A stretch of 64,000 bases of DNA, taken from contig NZ_SJUO01000004.1 of assembly GCF_004336985.1 (NCBI RefSeq), positions 124,001 to 188,000 on the forward strand, written 5' to 3'. The notes under the pieces are model-generated. The model was not told the DNA's origin. It searched no databases and saw only the letters and a list, made by a program, of their open reading frames with translations. Position numbers and translations under genes: made by a program. The stretch is from Exiguobacterium sp. SL-9 (GTDB taxonomy: Bacteria > Bacillota > Bacilli > Exiguobacteriales > Exiguobacteriaceae). Positions 1-8,613 of this stretch are shown here, in pieces (the stretch's first letter is position 1; the number at the start of each line of letters is the position of its first letter).

Positions 1-2
1 AT

Positions 3-581
3 GACGTCCACATATTCGGACATTTCTCGTATCATGACAATCGTTCATTCAACTTCCGCCATATCAGCCATCACTTGGCCGATGATCCGCAGTCGAAGAC
101 GGCACGCTTCATTTCGGGGACGAATCTCGTCTCGATGGAGCCGGTCCGCTCGAAGCTTTATAAGAAGTCTTCTGCGCGTAGCCAGGTCGTATCGGCGTAT
201 CAAGACGTGTTCATTCACGGGTTCACGGCGATTGGCAATCCTGAATACGACTATCGTGGAAATCCGGCGCTCGCCATTCAATACAAGTCCCGGAACGTCC
301 GCCTGAAACGGATTGCGGCGAGCGGGTTTACTTCGGGCCGGGCCGATATCGAACTGTTCGGCGGAGATAACCGGACCGATCACGTCACAATTGAAGACGT
401 CATTTGCCGTAACTCGGCCCCCATCGTGTTGAAAGTCGGCGGACAGCTGACGAACGTCATGATCCGCCGGATTGAAGGCGAACAAAAAAGTGGAGACGTA
501 CTCATCTCCACTAGTAGCCCGCTCGAGGCTCACGACTTATTCGCTTACGGGTTCTCCGAACGCATGCGTAATGATGCTTGA
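3..581 (+). CDS. Partial protein, probable right-handed beta-helix (3' end only)
   Basis: The frame is open from the left edge, so only the last ~192 codons are present and the start lies outside the window. The visible chain has short repeating strands with Asn, Ile and Val at regular spacing (for example NVRLKRIAASGF, HVTIEDVICRN, NVMIRRIEGEQ), which is the look of pectate-lyase-type parallel beta-helix coils. Such proteins are often secreted polysaccharide lyases or phage tail-spike-like proteins, but no catalytic residues can be assigned here. The 3' end runs 37 bp into the end of the convergent flavodoxin gene. The beta-helix call is an inference from pattern only. Confidence 0.6.
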   Translation, partial: DVHIFGHFSYHDNRSFNFRHISHHLADDPQSKTARFISGTNLVSMEPVRSKLYKKSSARSQVVSAYQDVFIHGFTAIGNPEYDYRGNPALAIQYKSRNVRLKRIAASGFTSGRADIELFGGDNRTDHVTIEDVICRNSAPIVLKVGGQLTNVMIRRIEGEQKSGDVLISTSSPLEAHDLFAYGFSERMRNDA

Positions 582-1051
582 GCCGACTCGACGAGTTCGT
601 CGAGCATCGCCTCGTCTAAATTGAGCGAGCTCACCGTCTGTTTCGCCATCATGCGGACGATCGCTTTGTCGAGAAAGCCCATCCGTTCGAAGTCATAGCC
701 GTTGCCGACGACTTCAACGAAATAGGCGTGTGTCCGCAACACTTCTCGATAAGCGTCTTCGAGTTCACGTTGCCGTTCGCCCGCGGTCGGTGTACCGGCA
801 CAGAGATAGAGGCCGAGCGGTCGTTTGAGCAGTTGTACTTCGTTCATGTGGAGCCAAGCCTTCATCTCGTCTTGAATTTTCCCCATCCGGATCGAGCTGC
901 CGACAATCACATGGTCAACCGTCCCCCACTCGACGTCCGGCTGTTCGACCACGTTTTGAATGTGGACGTCCCCCGGAAGCCGTTCGGCCAACAAATGGGC
1001 GACTTTCTCACTCGTACCGTAACGGGTCGAGTATGCAATTAACGTATTCAT
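545..1051 (-). CDS. Flavodoxin-domain protein, HemG-like
   Basis: 168 aa. The N-terminus MNTLIAYSTRYGTSEKVA is a flavodoxin FMN phosphate-binding loop (T/S-x-T/Y-G-T/S). The later segments VDHVIVGSSIRMGKIQ and LGLYLCAGTP fit the other flavin-contacting loops. The layout resembles flavodoxin-like protoporphyrinogen oxidases (HemG type) and other short-chain flavodoxins that carry electrons from NAD(P)H-dependent partners in the cytoplasm. No partner gene is adjacent, so the substrate is unknown. A GGGGGAAATG-type ribosome site precedes the start. It is convergent with, and overlaps, the upstream beta-helix gene. Confidence 0.8.
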   Translation of the reverse strand: MNTLIAYSTRYGTSEKVAHLLAERLPGDVHIQNVVEQPDVEWGTVDHVIVGSSIRMGKIQDEMKAWLHMNEVQLLKRPLGLYLCAGTPTAGERQRELEDAYREVLRTHAYFVEVVGNGYDFERMGFLDKAIVRMMAKQTVSSLNLDEAMLDELVESAQASLRMRSENP

Positions 1052-1113
1052 CGCATTTCCCCCTTTCGGTCAGTCTCTACTATCTCTATTCCCGAAAGCA
1101 TTCACGTTTACTA

Positions 1114-1157
1114 GTGACCACAAAAAAACTCGCCACGGAGGCGAGTTTTTTGGTCAC
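1114..1157. terminator. Bidirectional terminator between flavodoxin and alpha-glucosidase
   Basis: An inverted repeat AAAAAACTCGCC / GGCGAGTTTTTT with a 5-nt loop, extended by outer arms GTGACCA / TGGTCAC. It overlaps the last codons of the alpha-glucosidase gene and supplies a T-run on the minus strand. Confidence 0.85.
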
Positions 1158-2803
1158 ACTTTATACACTTGGGCTTCATACGGACGAAGCGTGAACGGTT
1201 CAATCGGTTCCATGTTGCCGATGACGCGTTCTGTCACGTCATACGGGAGCTCACGTGTCACCGTTTCTGCCGAGAAGTTACAGAGCACGAGCCACTTCTC
1301 CCCTTCGAACGTACGCGTGAAGGCGTATACCGCTTCATCGTCCGGGAGTAACAACTCATACTTCCCGTAAACGACGATTGGATTTTGTTTTCGAATCTGA
1401 ATCAATTGGCGATAGTAATGGAAGAGCGAGTCCGGATCAAGTCGGGCCGCTTCCGCGTTCACCGTCACGTAGTTCGGGTTGACTCCGATCCACGGTGTCC
1501 CTGACGTGAATCCGCCTTGCGGCTCTGACGACCACTGGACCGGTGTCCGTGAGTTATCGCGCCCACGTGCGTGAATGCCGCGGAAAATCTCCTCATGCGT
1601 CAACAGCCCGTTCGTCGTGTAATCTCGATACGCGTTGAGCGTCTCGATGTCACGGTACTCATCAATCGAGTCGAACGCCACGTTCGTCATCCCGAACTCT
1701 TCACCTTGATAGATGTACGGCGTCCCTTTCAACATGTGCAGGAGCGTCGCCAGCATCTTTCCAGAGACGACACGATACTCGTCCGAGTCGTTCCCGAATC
1801 GTGAGATGGCCCGCGGTTGGTCATGGTTGCTCCAGTAGAGACTGTTCCACCCATCTTCTTCAAGACCTTCTTGCCAACGCGAGAAGATCGTCTTCAAGTC
1901 CGTCAACTTCCAGTCCGTCGGGTTCCATTTGCCGAAACTGCCGTTGCCGACGTCGACATGCTCGAAGTGGAACACCATGTTCAGCTCGTCACGGTCTTCT
2001 CCCGTATAAAGCTTCGCCTCGTCGACGCTGACGCCCGGCATCTCACCGACTGTGATCGTATCGTATTTCGACAGGACCTCACGATTCATCTCCTGCATAA
2101 ACTCATGGATGCGCGGTCCGTTGAAGAAGAACGGTGTGCCGTCCCCGTAACCCGTCCCCCGCGTCGCGCCATCTGGATAACTCGGATCTTTCGAAATCAT
2201 GTTGATGACGTCCATTCGGAAGCCGTCGACCCCTTTATCGAGCCAGTACGTCATCAAATCGTACACTTCACGCCGTAGCGTCTCCGACTCCCAGTTTAAA
2301 TCCGGCTGCTTTTTGCTGAACAGATGCAAGTAGTATTCGTCACTTGCCTCATCGTATTGCCACGCACTCCCTCCAAAGAAAGCGCCCCAGTTCGTCGGCG
2401 GCTGACCGTTCTCGCCTTTTTTCCAAATATAATAGTCCCGGTACGGGCTGTCTTTTGAGGAGCGCGACTCCATGAACCATTGGTGTTCGTCCGACGAGTG
2501 GTTGACGACGAGGTCCATCATGATTTTGATGCCGTGACGATGCGCCTCTTCGAGCATCGCGTCGAAGTCGTCCATCGTCCCGAACTCATCCATGATGGCC
2601 CGGTAATCGCGGATGTCGTATCCGTTGTCGTCGTTCGGTGAATCGTACACCGGCGACAGCCAAATGACATCGATTCCGAGTTCCGCCAAATACGACATCT
2701 TTTCGGTGATCCCAGGGATGTCCCCAATCCCGTCGCCGTTCGAGTCATTAAAGCTACGCGGATAAATTTGATACACGACTGCTTCTTTCCACCATTGTTT
2801 CAT
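1154..2803 (-). CDS. malL: Oligo-1,6-glucosidase / alpha-glucosidase (GH13)
   Basis: 549 aa, the usual length for the family. It hydrolyses short alpha-glucosides in the cytoplasm. The GH13 motifs are in order: DLVVNHSS (about 97-104), nucleophile Asp198 in GFRMDVI, acid/base Glu254 in VGEMPG and Asp328 in SNHDQP, one residue offset from the well-known Bacillus cereus oligo-1,6-glucosidase. Val199 right after the nucleophile is the residue associated with alpha-1,6 activity in this subfamily (alpha-1,4-specific members have Thr), so isomaltose-type substrates are likely. It is divergent from an AraC-type regulator, its probable controller. The exact substrate range is inferred; the symbol is given by family resemblance. 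Confidence 0.9.
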   Translation of the reverse strand: MKQWWKEAVVYQIYPRSFNDSNGDGIGDIPGITEKMSYLAELGIDVIWLSPVYDSPNDDNGYDIRDYRAIMDEFGTMDDFDAMLEEAHRHGIKIMMDLVVNHSSDEHQWFMESRSSKDSPYRDYYIWKKGENGQPPTNWGAFFGGSAWQYDEASDEYYLHLFSKKQPDLNWESETLRREVYDLMTYWLDKGVDGFRMDVINMISKDPSYPDGATRGTGYGDGTPFFFNGPRIHEFMQEMNREVLSKYDTITVGEMPGVSVDEAKLYTGEDRDELNMVFHFEHVDVGNGSFGKWNPTDWKLTDLKTIFSRWQEGLEEDGWNSLYWSNHDQPRAISRFGNDSDEYRVVSGKMLATLLHMLKGTPYIYQGEEFGMTNVAFDSIDEYRDIETLNAYRDYTTNGLLTHEEIFRGIHARGRDNSRTPVQWSSEPQGGFTSGTPWIGVNPNYVTVNAEAARLDPDSLFHYYRQLIQIRKQNPIVVYGKYELLLPDDEAVYAFTRTFEGEKWLVLCNFSAETVTRELPYDVTERVIGNMEPIEPFTLRPYEAQVYKV

Positions 2804-2917
2804 GTTTCATCCTCCTCATACGTTCTGTCGATATCATCGTACCCGCTCCTCGCCCTTTTTTCTATCCATGATATGATGAGAATATGCACGATTTTGCTAT
2901 TAAGAAAGGATGATTCG

Positions 2918-3697
2918 ATGGAGGTCGGCTTTTGTGGCTATTCATATCACACAACAACCTACACATTTCCCTCACCTAATCGCTTAGACACATATTTGAT
3001 TCGGTTGCAGACGGAAGGGACGGCGCGAATCGGCATCAATGGGAAGACATATGAGGCGCAGCCTGGCGATTTGTTACTCGTCAAACCCGGTGATGAGTAC
3101 GAACTACATGTCGACAACCCGGCGAGTGGGGATTACCATCTCTTCTGCAACGGTTCGTCACTTGATGCGTGGTGGACCGGGGCCACCCGTTCACACATCA
3201 CGTCCATTTCAATCGACCCTCGGTTGTTGTCGCTCTGGCAACACATCACCGAAGAGGCGCGACGCCCGACGACTGAACAAAGTCACGATTTGATTGAAAC
3301 GTTGATCGAAGCCTTGCTTCTCATGATCGACCGGTCGCTCAGAGAAGTTCAAATGAACATGAGGCCCCCAGTCGTGTCACGTATGATGCGTTATATAGAA
3401 GGAAACGTCACGAATGACTTTAAAATCATAGACGTCGCCGATTCAGTCGGACTCAGCGTATCGCGGACCGTCCACTTGTTCAAAGAAGTGACCGGCATGA
3501 CGATTGTCGCCTATGCCCAGTCGATCCGGCTCCAGCTCGCCGAAGAGCAGATGCGCTATACGCAACACTCCCTCGAACGGATCGCCGAGCTGTCCGGATT
3601 TCGCACCTATCCATATTTTCATCGCATCTTTAAACGAAAATATGGCGTCGCACCGGGGGTTTATCGCACACTCCAACAAAAAAACGAAAAAAAATAA
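2918..3697 (+). CDS. AraC-family transcriptional regulator
   Basis: 259 aa from the ATG at 2918, chosen because AAGAAAGGA lies 7 nt upstream; an in-frame extension to 2768 has no ribosome site. The N-terminal part is a cupin sugar-sensing domain (IGINGKTYEAQPGDLLLVKPGDEYELH) and the C-terminal ~100 aa hold two helix-turn-helix motifs, ending in the family signature AELSGFRTYPYFHRIFKRKYGVAPGVYR. Divergent placement next to the oligo-1,6-glucosidase suggests that it regulates that gene in response to an alpha-glucoside. The ligand is not known. Confidence 0.88.
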   Translation: MEVGFCGYSYHTTTYTFPSPNRLDTYLIRLQTEGTARIGINGKTYEAQPGDLLLVKPGDEYELHVDNPASGDYHLFCNGSSLDAWWTGATRSHITSISIDPRLLSLWQHITEEARRPTTEQSHDLIETLIEALLLMIDRSLREVQMNMRPPVVSRMMRYIEGNVTNDFKIIDVADSVGLSVSRTVHLFKEVTGMTIVAYAQSIRLQLAEEQMRYTQHSLERIAELSGFRTYPYFHRIFKRKYGVAPGVYRTLQQKNEKK

Positions 3698-3779
3698 AAA
3701 AAGAGTGATCCATTTTTTGAACCGCTCCGTTAGATGGGTGTAAACAACGACAACCACTCAAAAAAAGGAGCGATTACCC

Positions 3780-5120
3780 ATGAAGAAGAAAACGATGAAC
3801 AAGATTGTAGCACCAGCACTCGCACTCGGCTTACTCGTACCATTGAATGCACAGGCAGCGGATCACGCGCCGACAGCAAGCACACCAGCAGGTGACTTAC
3901 GAGCCACGCTCGACCAACTCTTGTCTGAGCATTACGTCTTAGCCGTCACATCGATGATGAAAGCATACGACGGAGCGCCAGACGCGGAAGTCGCGATGAA
4001 AGCACTCGATCAAAACGCACTCGATATGACACCGGCCATCGCATCAATTTACGGAGACGAAGGCGCAGCTCAGTTCGAAGATATCTTCGCCGGCCATAAC
4101 GACTACTCAGCTGACTTCGTCGAAGCAGCTAAATCAGAAGACAAAGAACTTCGCGCCGAAGCTGAAGCAGAAGTCGATGAATTTGTCGAAGAATTCTCGA
4201 CATTCCTCGATGCCGCAACAGAAGGGAACTTACCAAAAGATGCAGCTGCTGACGTACTTGAGCTTCACGAAGATCAAGTTCTCTCGGTATTTGACAACTA
4301 CGTCGCCGGTGACTACGAGTCGGCTTACATGACGTACCGTGAAGGATACAAGCTCATGTTCGACATCAGTAAAGCCCTCTCTGGAGCGGTCGTCACACAG
4401 ATGCCTGACAAGTTTGAGACTGCTGCTGATACACCAGCCGTCGAACTTCGTTCAACATTGAACAGCCTTGCTGGTGAGCACTTCGCACTCGCTGCGATCG
4501 GCATGCAAAAAGGCTACGATAAAGCGGAAGACTTCGACTACGTGAGCTGGGCTGAAGATCAGAACACACTCGACTTCAAAGCAGCTATCGGTTCAGTCTA
4601 CGGTGACGAAGGTGCGGCCCAATTCGAAAAAGTATGGAACGGGAACCACATCACAGCACAAGGTGACATCGTTGCTGCTACACTCGAAGGCGATGAAGCT
4701 AAAATTGAAGAAGCACGCATGAAGCTCGACCAGTTCGCTGTCGATTTCAGCACATTCCTTGATGCAGCGACAGAAGGTAACTTGCCACAAGAAGCTGGCC
4801 AAGAAGCGATCAAACAACATGAGGCACTCGTGCTTCAAACGTTCGATCAGTATGTAGCTGGTGACGCGGATGCTGCTTGGATGTCATTCCGTGAAGGATA
4901 CGCGTTCATGTTCGGTGTTGGTGAGACACTCGGTAACGCAATCGTGACACAAATGCCTGACAAGTTCGCTGAAACAACAATGCCTGAAGAGATGCCTGAA
5001 ACAGGTCTCGGTGGTGCACAAGAACAATCAATGAACACGCTCTACGCTGGCCTTGCTGTACTTGGCGGAATCTTACTCGCCTTCGTAACGCTTCGCAACC
5101 GTAAAGTGTCTGAACAATAA
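3780..5120 (+). CDS. Cell-wall-anchored protein with two helical repeats and MPETG sorting signal
   Basis: 446 aa. Residues 1-26 are a signal peptide (cleavage near NAQA-AD). Two homologous repeats of about 175 aa follow (about 38-215 and 217-393). Each has LRxxL.xLxxEHxxLA, IYGDEGAAQFE, FSTFLDAATEGNLP, HExxVLxxFDxYVAGD and VTQMPDKF, all predicted helical. Residues 405-409 are MPETG, then a hydrophobic segment (about 420-435) and the basic tail RNRK, so the C-terminus is a sortase sorting signal with Met in place of the first Leu. The next gene, 20 bp on, is a class F sortase, the likely anchoring enzyme. From memory, similar helical modules occur in large Paenibacillus/Bacillus surface proteins annotated as copper-amine-oxidase-N-domain proteins. 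Function unknown; conserved His, Asp and Asn might bind a ligand or metal. Confidence 0.85.
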   Translation: MKKKTMNKIVAPALALGLLVPLNAQAADHAPTASTPAGDLRATLDQLLSEHYVLAVTSMMKAYDGAPDAEVAMKALDQNALDMTPAIASIYGDEGAAQFEDIFAGHNDYSADFVEAAKSEDKELRAEAEAEVDEFVEEFSTFLDAATEGNLPKDAAADVLELHEDQVLSVFDNYVAGDYESAYMTYREGYKLMFDISKALSGAVVTQMPDKFETAADTPAVELRSTLNSLAGEHFALAAIGMQKGYDKAEDFDYVSWAEDQNTLDFKAAIGSVYGDEGAAQFEKVWNGNHITAQGDIVAATLEGDEAKIEEARMKLDQFAVDFSTFLDAATEGNLPQEAGQEAIKQHEALVLQTFDQYVAGDADAAWMSFREGYAFMFGVGETLGNAIVTQMPDKFAETTMPEEMPETGLGGAQEQSMNTLYAGLAVLGGILLAFVTLRNRKVSEQ

Positions 5121-5140
5121 TTCAATAAGGAGGGAGCCCC

Positions 5141-6037
5141 ATGAACAAGCGCCATTTGTTTCTGGCGCTCTCTCTCTTTTGTTTTGGCTTCTGGACGTGG
5201 ACGAGCGCCCAAGAATCGTCGTCACCACCTGTAGAAGAAAAACAAATAGAGGAGAGCCCAGATTTATCGGCTGAATTCTCACTTCTACAGGAAGAGGTGA
5301 AGAAGCTCCGATTAGCCGAGGAAGAGGAAAGTGCCAAGGCCGCGACACCCGTCCAACTTCAAATTCCAACCATCAACGTCGATACCGCAATTGAACAAGT
5401 CGGCGTACTTGATAATGGACAGATGGGCGTCCCGAAAGACGAGAACCAAGTCGGTTGGTTCGAACCGGGCGTCAAACCCGGCAGTAAAGGGAATGCCGTC
5501 ATCGCAGGACACGTCGATAGTAAGACAGGACCCGCTGTCTTTTATGAACTCGATCAGCTGAAGAAAGGCGATGACGTAACGATCATCGACGAGAACGGCA
5601 ACACGTTGACGTTTCGTGTCACAAAGACAGAGAGCTATGATACGAAAAACGCACCAATCGAAGATATCTTCGGGGCCACATCGAGTCGACATTTGAATTT
5701 GATCACGTGTTCCGGTACGTTCGGTGACGGCGGTTATGACGAGCGTTTCGTCGTCTATACCGAGCTTGTCGATACCGAAATCAATACGGAAGTCGAACTC
5801 GACGCACCGACGAGCGTCGAACTCCGCGGGAACTTGTTGACGTGGCACGCCGTCCGTGACGACGCCGTCATCGGCTATCGCGTCTATGAAGTCGTCGATG
5901 GTGAAGCGACGCATATCGAGAGTATCCCGTCGCACGCTCGGAAGAGTATCGAGGTCATGAACGAACAGGCCACTTATTACGTGACAGCCATCGATCAGCT
6001 CGGGAATGAGTCCAGTCCTTCCGCACAGACAAAATGA
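5141..6037 (+). CDS. Class F sortase with C-terminal fibronectin-III-like domain
   Basis: 298 aa. It has an N-terminal signal/anchor helix (about 5-22) and an acidic coiled linker (about 35-68). The sortase barrel runs from about 70 to 215, with catalytic His124 (AGHVD), Cys190 (LITCSG) and Arg202 (DERFVVYT). Sortases cleave the sorting signal between Thr and Gly and attach the protein to cell-wall peptide. After the barrel comes a ~75-residue segment (about 222-296: LRGNLLTWHAVRDD..GYRVYE..TYYVTAIDQLGNES) typical of an Fn3 domain, which is not normal for a sortase. RBS AAGGAGGGA. It is co-directional with, and 20 bp after, its probable MPETG substrate. Confidence 0.88.
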   Translation: MNKRHLFLALSLFCFGFWTWTSAQESSSPPVEEKQIEESPDLSAEFSLLQEEVKKLRLAEEEESAKAATPVQLQIPTINVDTAIEQVGVLDNGQMGVPKDENQVGWFEPGVKPGSKGNAVIAGHVDSKTGPAVFYELDQLKKGDDVTIIDENGNTLTFRVTKTESYDTKNAPIEDIFGATSSRHLNLITCSGTFGDGGYDERFVVYTELVDTEINTEVELDAPTSVELRGNLLTWHAVRDDAVIGYRVYEVVDGEATHIESIPSHARKSIEVMNEQATYYVTAIDQLGNESSPSAQTK

Positions 6038-6040
6038 TGA

Positions 6041-6080
6041 CCGAAGCACCCACAGACCGCCATCCGTGGGTGCTTTTTAC
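6041..6080 (+). terminator. Terminator of the sortase operon
   Basis: Arms AAGCACCCAC / GTGGGTGCTT with a 12-nt loop followed by TTTT, directly after the sortase stop codon. Confidence 0.8.
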
Positions 6081-6096
6081 CAACTTGTAACTTCAA

Positions 6097-6132
6097 GCAA
6101 AAAAGCATCCCTCGACCGAGGAATGCTTTTTT
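6097..6132 (-). terminator. Terminator of the iron ABC transporter operon
   Basis: Arms AAAAAAGCATYCCTC / GAGGAATGCTTTTTT, just 3' of the minus-strand ATPase gene, with a T-run on the minus strand. Confidence 0.8.
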
Positions 6133-6134
6133 AT

Positions 6135-6842
6135 TTAGACGAAACAAGGAATCTGCGGGTTGAACGTCTTATTGTTCTCCGTCATGATCTGTTTTTTAAT
6201 CTTGCCTTCGCCGAGATAGACGATACGGTCGGCGAGCGCCTCCGCGTCCTCTTCATCGTGGGTGACGAAGATTGTCGTCGTCCCCGTCTGTTTGAGGAGA
6301 CGGCGCAAATCGTCCCGAATGCGATGTTGGAGCGACGTGTCCAAGTTGCTGAACGGCTCATCTAAGATGAGAAGCGACGGTTTCGGTGCCAACGCACGCG
6401 CGAGCGCGACACGCTGTTGCTGACCGCCACTGAGCTCATACGGATAGCGATGACGGAACTCGGATAAGTTCACGAGCGTCAACATTTCTTCAACGCGTTC
6501 GTTCCGCTCTTTCCGGCTCAATTTATGCAGACCGAAGCGAATGTTCTTCTCAACGGTCATATGCGGGAAGAGCGCATAATCTTGAAACACCATCCCGACA
6601 CCACGCTGTTCAGGCGGCATGAACTGACAATCGTCGCAACAAACACAGTCGTTGACGACGACGACCCCTTGGTTCGGCATCTCGAGCCCTGCAATAAGGC
6701 GTAAAATCGTACTCTTTCCAGAGCCGCTGTCGCCGAGAAGCGATACGATTTCACCTTTTGTGATCGAAATCGAGAACCCTTTGATCGTCTCTGCTTGCGC
6801 ACCTTTATAGCTGAAGTGTAAATCGTTGATTTGAACAAACAT
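6135..6842 (-). CDS. fbpC: Ferric iron ABC transporter ATP-binding protein
   Basis: 235 aa ABC ATPase. Walker A is GDSGSGKST (about 37-45), the Q-loop is FQDYALF, the signature is LSGGQQQRVALARAL, Walker B is LLILDEP, followed by the H-loop VTHDEEDA. It powers iron uptake through the adjacent permease. It is shorter than typical 350-aa FbpC proteins and lacks the C-terminal TOBE regulatory domain, ending soon after the H-loop. The region between Walker A and the Q-loop holds four Cys (NDCVCCDDC), unusual for this family and possibly metal-binding. The start codon overlaps the permease stop (TAATG), so translation is coupled. Confidence 0.88.
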   Translation of the reverse strand: MFVQINDLHFSYKGAQAETIKGFSISITKGEIVSLLGDSGSGKSTILRLIAGLEMPNQGVVVVNDCVCCDDCQFMPPEQRGVGMVFQDYALFPHMTVEKNIRFGLHKLSRKERNERVEEMLTLVNLSEFRHRYPYELSGGQQQRVALARALAPKPSLLILDEPFSNLDTSLQHRIRDDLRRLLKQTGTTTIFVTHDEEDAEALADRIVYLGEGKIKKQIMTENNKTFNPQIPCFV

Positions 6843-8488
6843 TAGTCGGCCTCCTTATCAAGCACCTTGTGGAAAACAAAAATCAACAGCCCGCTCATGA
6901 GCACGATGACGATCGAGGCGAGCGCTGCCTCATGAATCTTCTCGTCACTGACATATTTGAACGCTTGTGTAGCGAGCGTCGAAAAATTGAATGGCTGTAA
7001 AAACAGCGTCAGCGGCAATTCTTTCATAATATCGATAAAGACGAGGATGAACGCGCTCATGATCGCCCCTTTAATCATCGGGATATCGACCCGGAAGAAC
7101 GTCTGCACCGTCCCCCATCCGAGCATGCGCGACGCTTCCGTGAACGACTTGCCGACTTTCTCAAATCCGCTCTCGATCGAGTTGTAGCCGATGGCGAGGA
7201 AACGGATGACGTAGGCAAAGATGAGCATGATGAGTGTCGTCCTGAACACGAACGTCTGGCCTAAATCCAAAGCGAGCGCCACGTTCAGCACCCACTCATC
7301 AAGCAGCAAGAACAACGTGATGACGGCGATGGCGATGGCCGCTCCCGGAATCGAATAGCCGAGCGTCGTTACTTTCGAGATGACGCGCGTCATGTTCGAC
7401 GGGAACAGGCGCGTATAGTTGGCGATAATCAACGCGAACACGAGAATGATCACCGTCGCGATGAAAGCGACGCTCACCGTGTTCCAGACGAGGCGGAAAA
7501 ACTCGGCCGTGAACACTTGTTCAAAGGTCAATACGGTCCATGCGACGAGTTGAACGAACGGAATGAGAAATGCAATCCCAAAGATTGTAGCCACATAACC
7601 GAATACAGCGTAACGATGCCAGCCGTTCAGTTGTCTCGGTTTGAGCGGTTTCACTTTCGTCGTCGCATAACTGAACTGCTTCCGCCCGCGGACGAGCCGT
7701 TCCATCGTCAAGATGGCGATGACGAGAATCATGAGCGTCCCGGCCAGTTTGAGCGCCGAGGACGTATCTTTCATTCCGAACCACGTACTGAAGATGGCGG
7801 TACTGAACGTCTGAATCCCGAAATATTTGACGACCCCATAATCGTTCAGCACTTCCATCAAGACGAGGCTGACCCCACCGATGATAGCGACGCGCGAAAT
7901 TGGGATAACGACGGTAAAGAAGATGTCCCATGACCCGCGTCCGAGGATACGGGCGTTCTCGACCATCGAGGACGATTGGTTGTGCAGGAAGGCCCGCGTG
8001 ATCGTGTAGATATACGGATACAAGAACAGCGTAAAGATGAACACGGTCCCTTGAATCGTCATGATGTTGAAATACGTCTGGTCGACCGTGATGCCGAATT
8101 CGTTGCGCAGCGTCGTCTGGATGACGCCTGTATAGTTCAAAATCCCATGATACGTGTAAGCCCCGATATAAGGCGGAATGGCGAGCGGTAAGATGAGCGC
8201 CCATTTGAAGAACCGACGGAACGGGAACTCGTACACCGTGACGAACCAGGCTAAACTCGTCCCGATGACCGTCGTCAACACTCCGGTCGCGAGCATGATG
8301 AACAGCGTATTGCGCACATAGGTCGGCAATAAGTACTCACGAATATGTTGCCAGTTCTCGTTGACCGGTGCGAACAGCTCGACCAAGACGACAATCCCTG
8401 GTAGGACGATAAACAACAGCGCGATAAAGCTCAGGATGGCCCATCCATTCAGTTGTCGTTTGATCGCATACCAGTTCATGTCGTACAA
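6842..8488 (-). CDS. fbpB: Ferric iron ABC transporter permease (FbpB type)
   Basis: 548 aa fused two-domain permease with about 12 membrane segments. Each half carries the inner-membrane EAA-type loop: ENARILGRGSWDIFFTVVIP in the first and EASRMLGWGTVQTFFRVDIP in the second, which dock the ATPase. This double-length form is typical of the iron(III) uptake family (FbpB/SfuB). The gene lies between the binding lipoprotein and the ATPase in one minus-strand operon. Confidence 0.9.
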   Translation of the reverse strand: MYDMNWYAIKRQLNGWAILSFIALLFIVLPGIVVLVELFAPVNENWQHIREYLLPTYVRNTLFIMLATGVLTTVIGTSLAWFVTVYEFPFRRFFKWALILPLAIPPYIGAYTYHGILNYTGVIQTTLRNEFGITVDQTYFNIMTIQGTVFIFTLFLYPYIYTITRAFLHNQSSSMVENARILGRGSWDIFFTVVIPISRVAIIGGVSLVLMEVLNDYGVVKYFGIQTFSTAIFSTWFGMKDTSSALKLAGTLMILVIAILTMERLVRGRKQFSYATTKVKPLKPRQLNGWHRYAVFGYVATIFGIAFLIPFVQLVAWTVLTFEQVFTAEFFRLVWNTVSVAFIATVIILVFALIIANYTRLFPSNMTRVISKVTTLGYSIPGAAIAIAVITLFLLLDEWVLNVALALDLGQTFVFRTTLIMLIFAYVIRFLAIGYNSIESGFEKVGKSFTEASRMLGWGTVQTFFRVDIPMIKGAIMSAFILVFIDIMKELPLTLFLQPFNFSTLATQAFKYVSDEKIHEAALASIVIVLMSGLLIFVFHKVLDKEAD

Positions 8489-8570
8489 CTCCCGTTCTTT
8501 CGTTCAGTCACTTCCTGTCCCATCATATCAGTTTCCTCGTCGCCGGTGTACCGTCAGCATGCCGGGAAAC

Positions 8571-8608
8571 GCAAAAACCTTCGGCCTGAACATCTGTTCA
8601 AGCCGAAG
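8571..8608 (-). terminator. Partial terminator between binding protein and permease
   Basis: Arms CTTCGGCYTGAAC / GTTCARGCCGAAG with a 4-nt loop and TTTTTG on the minus strand. It sits inside the fbp operon, so it would lower permease and ATPase expression relative to the binding protein. Confidence 0.75.
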
Positions 8609-8613
8609 TCGTC

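Noticed and set aside
5312-6049. 245-codon open frame on the minus strand
   Set aside because: Antisense to the sortase, with no family motif; a shadow of codon bias.
7521-8204. 227-codon open frame on the minus strand in another phase of the permease gene
   Set aside because: Overlaps the FbpB permease completely and is rich in Arg/His as shadow frames here usually are.
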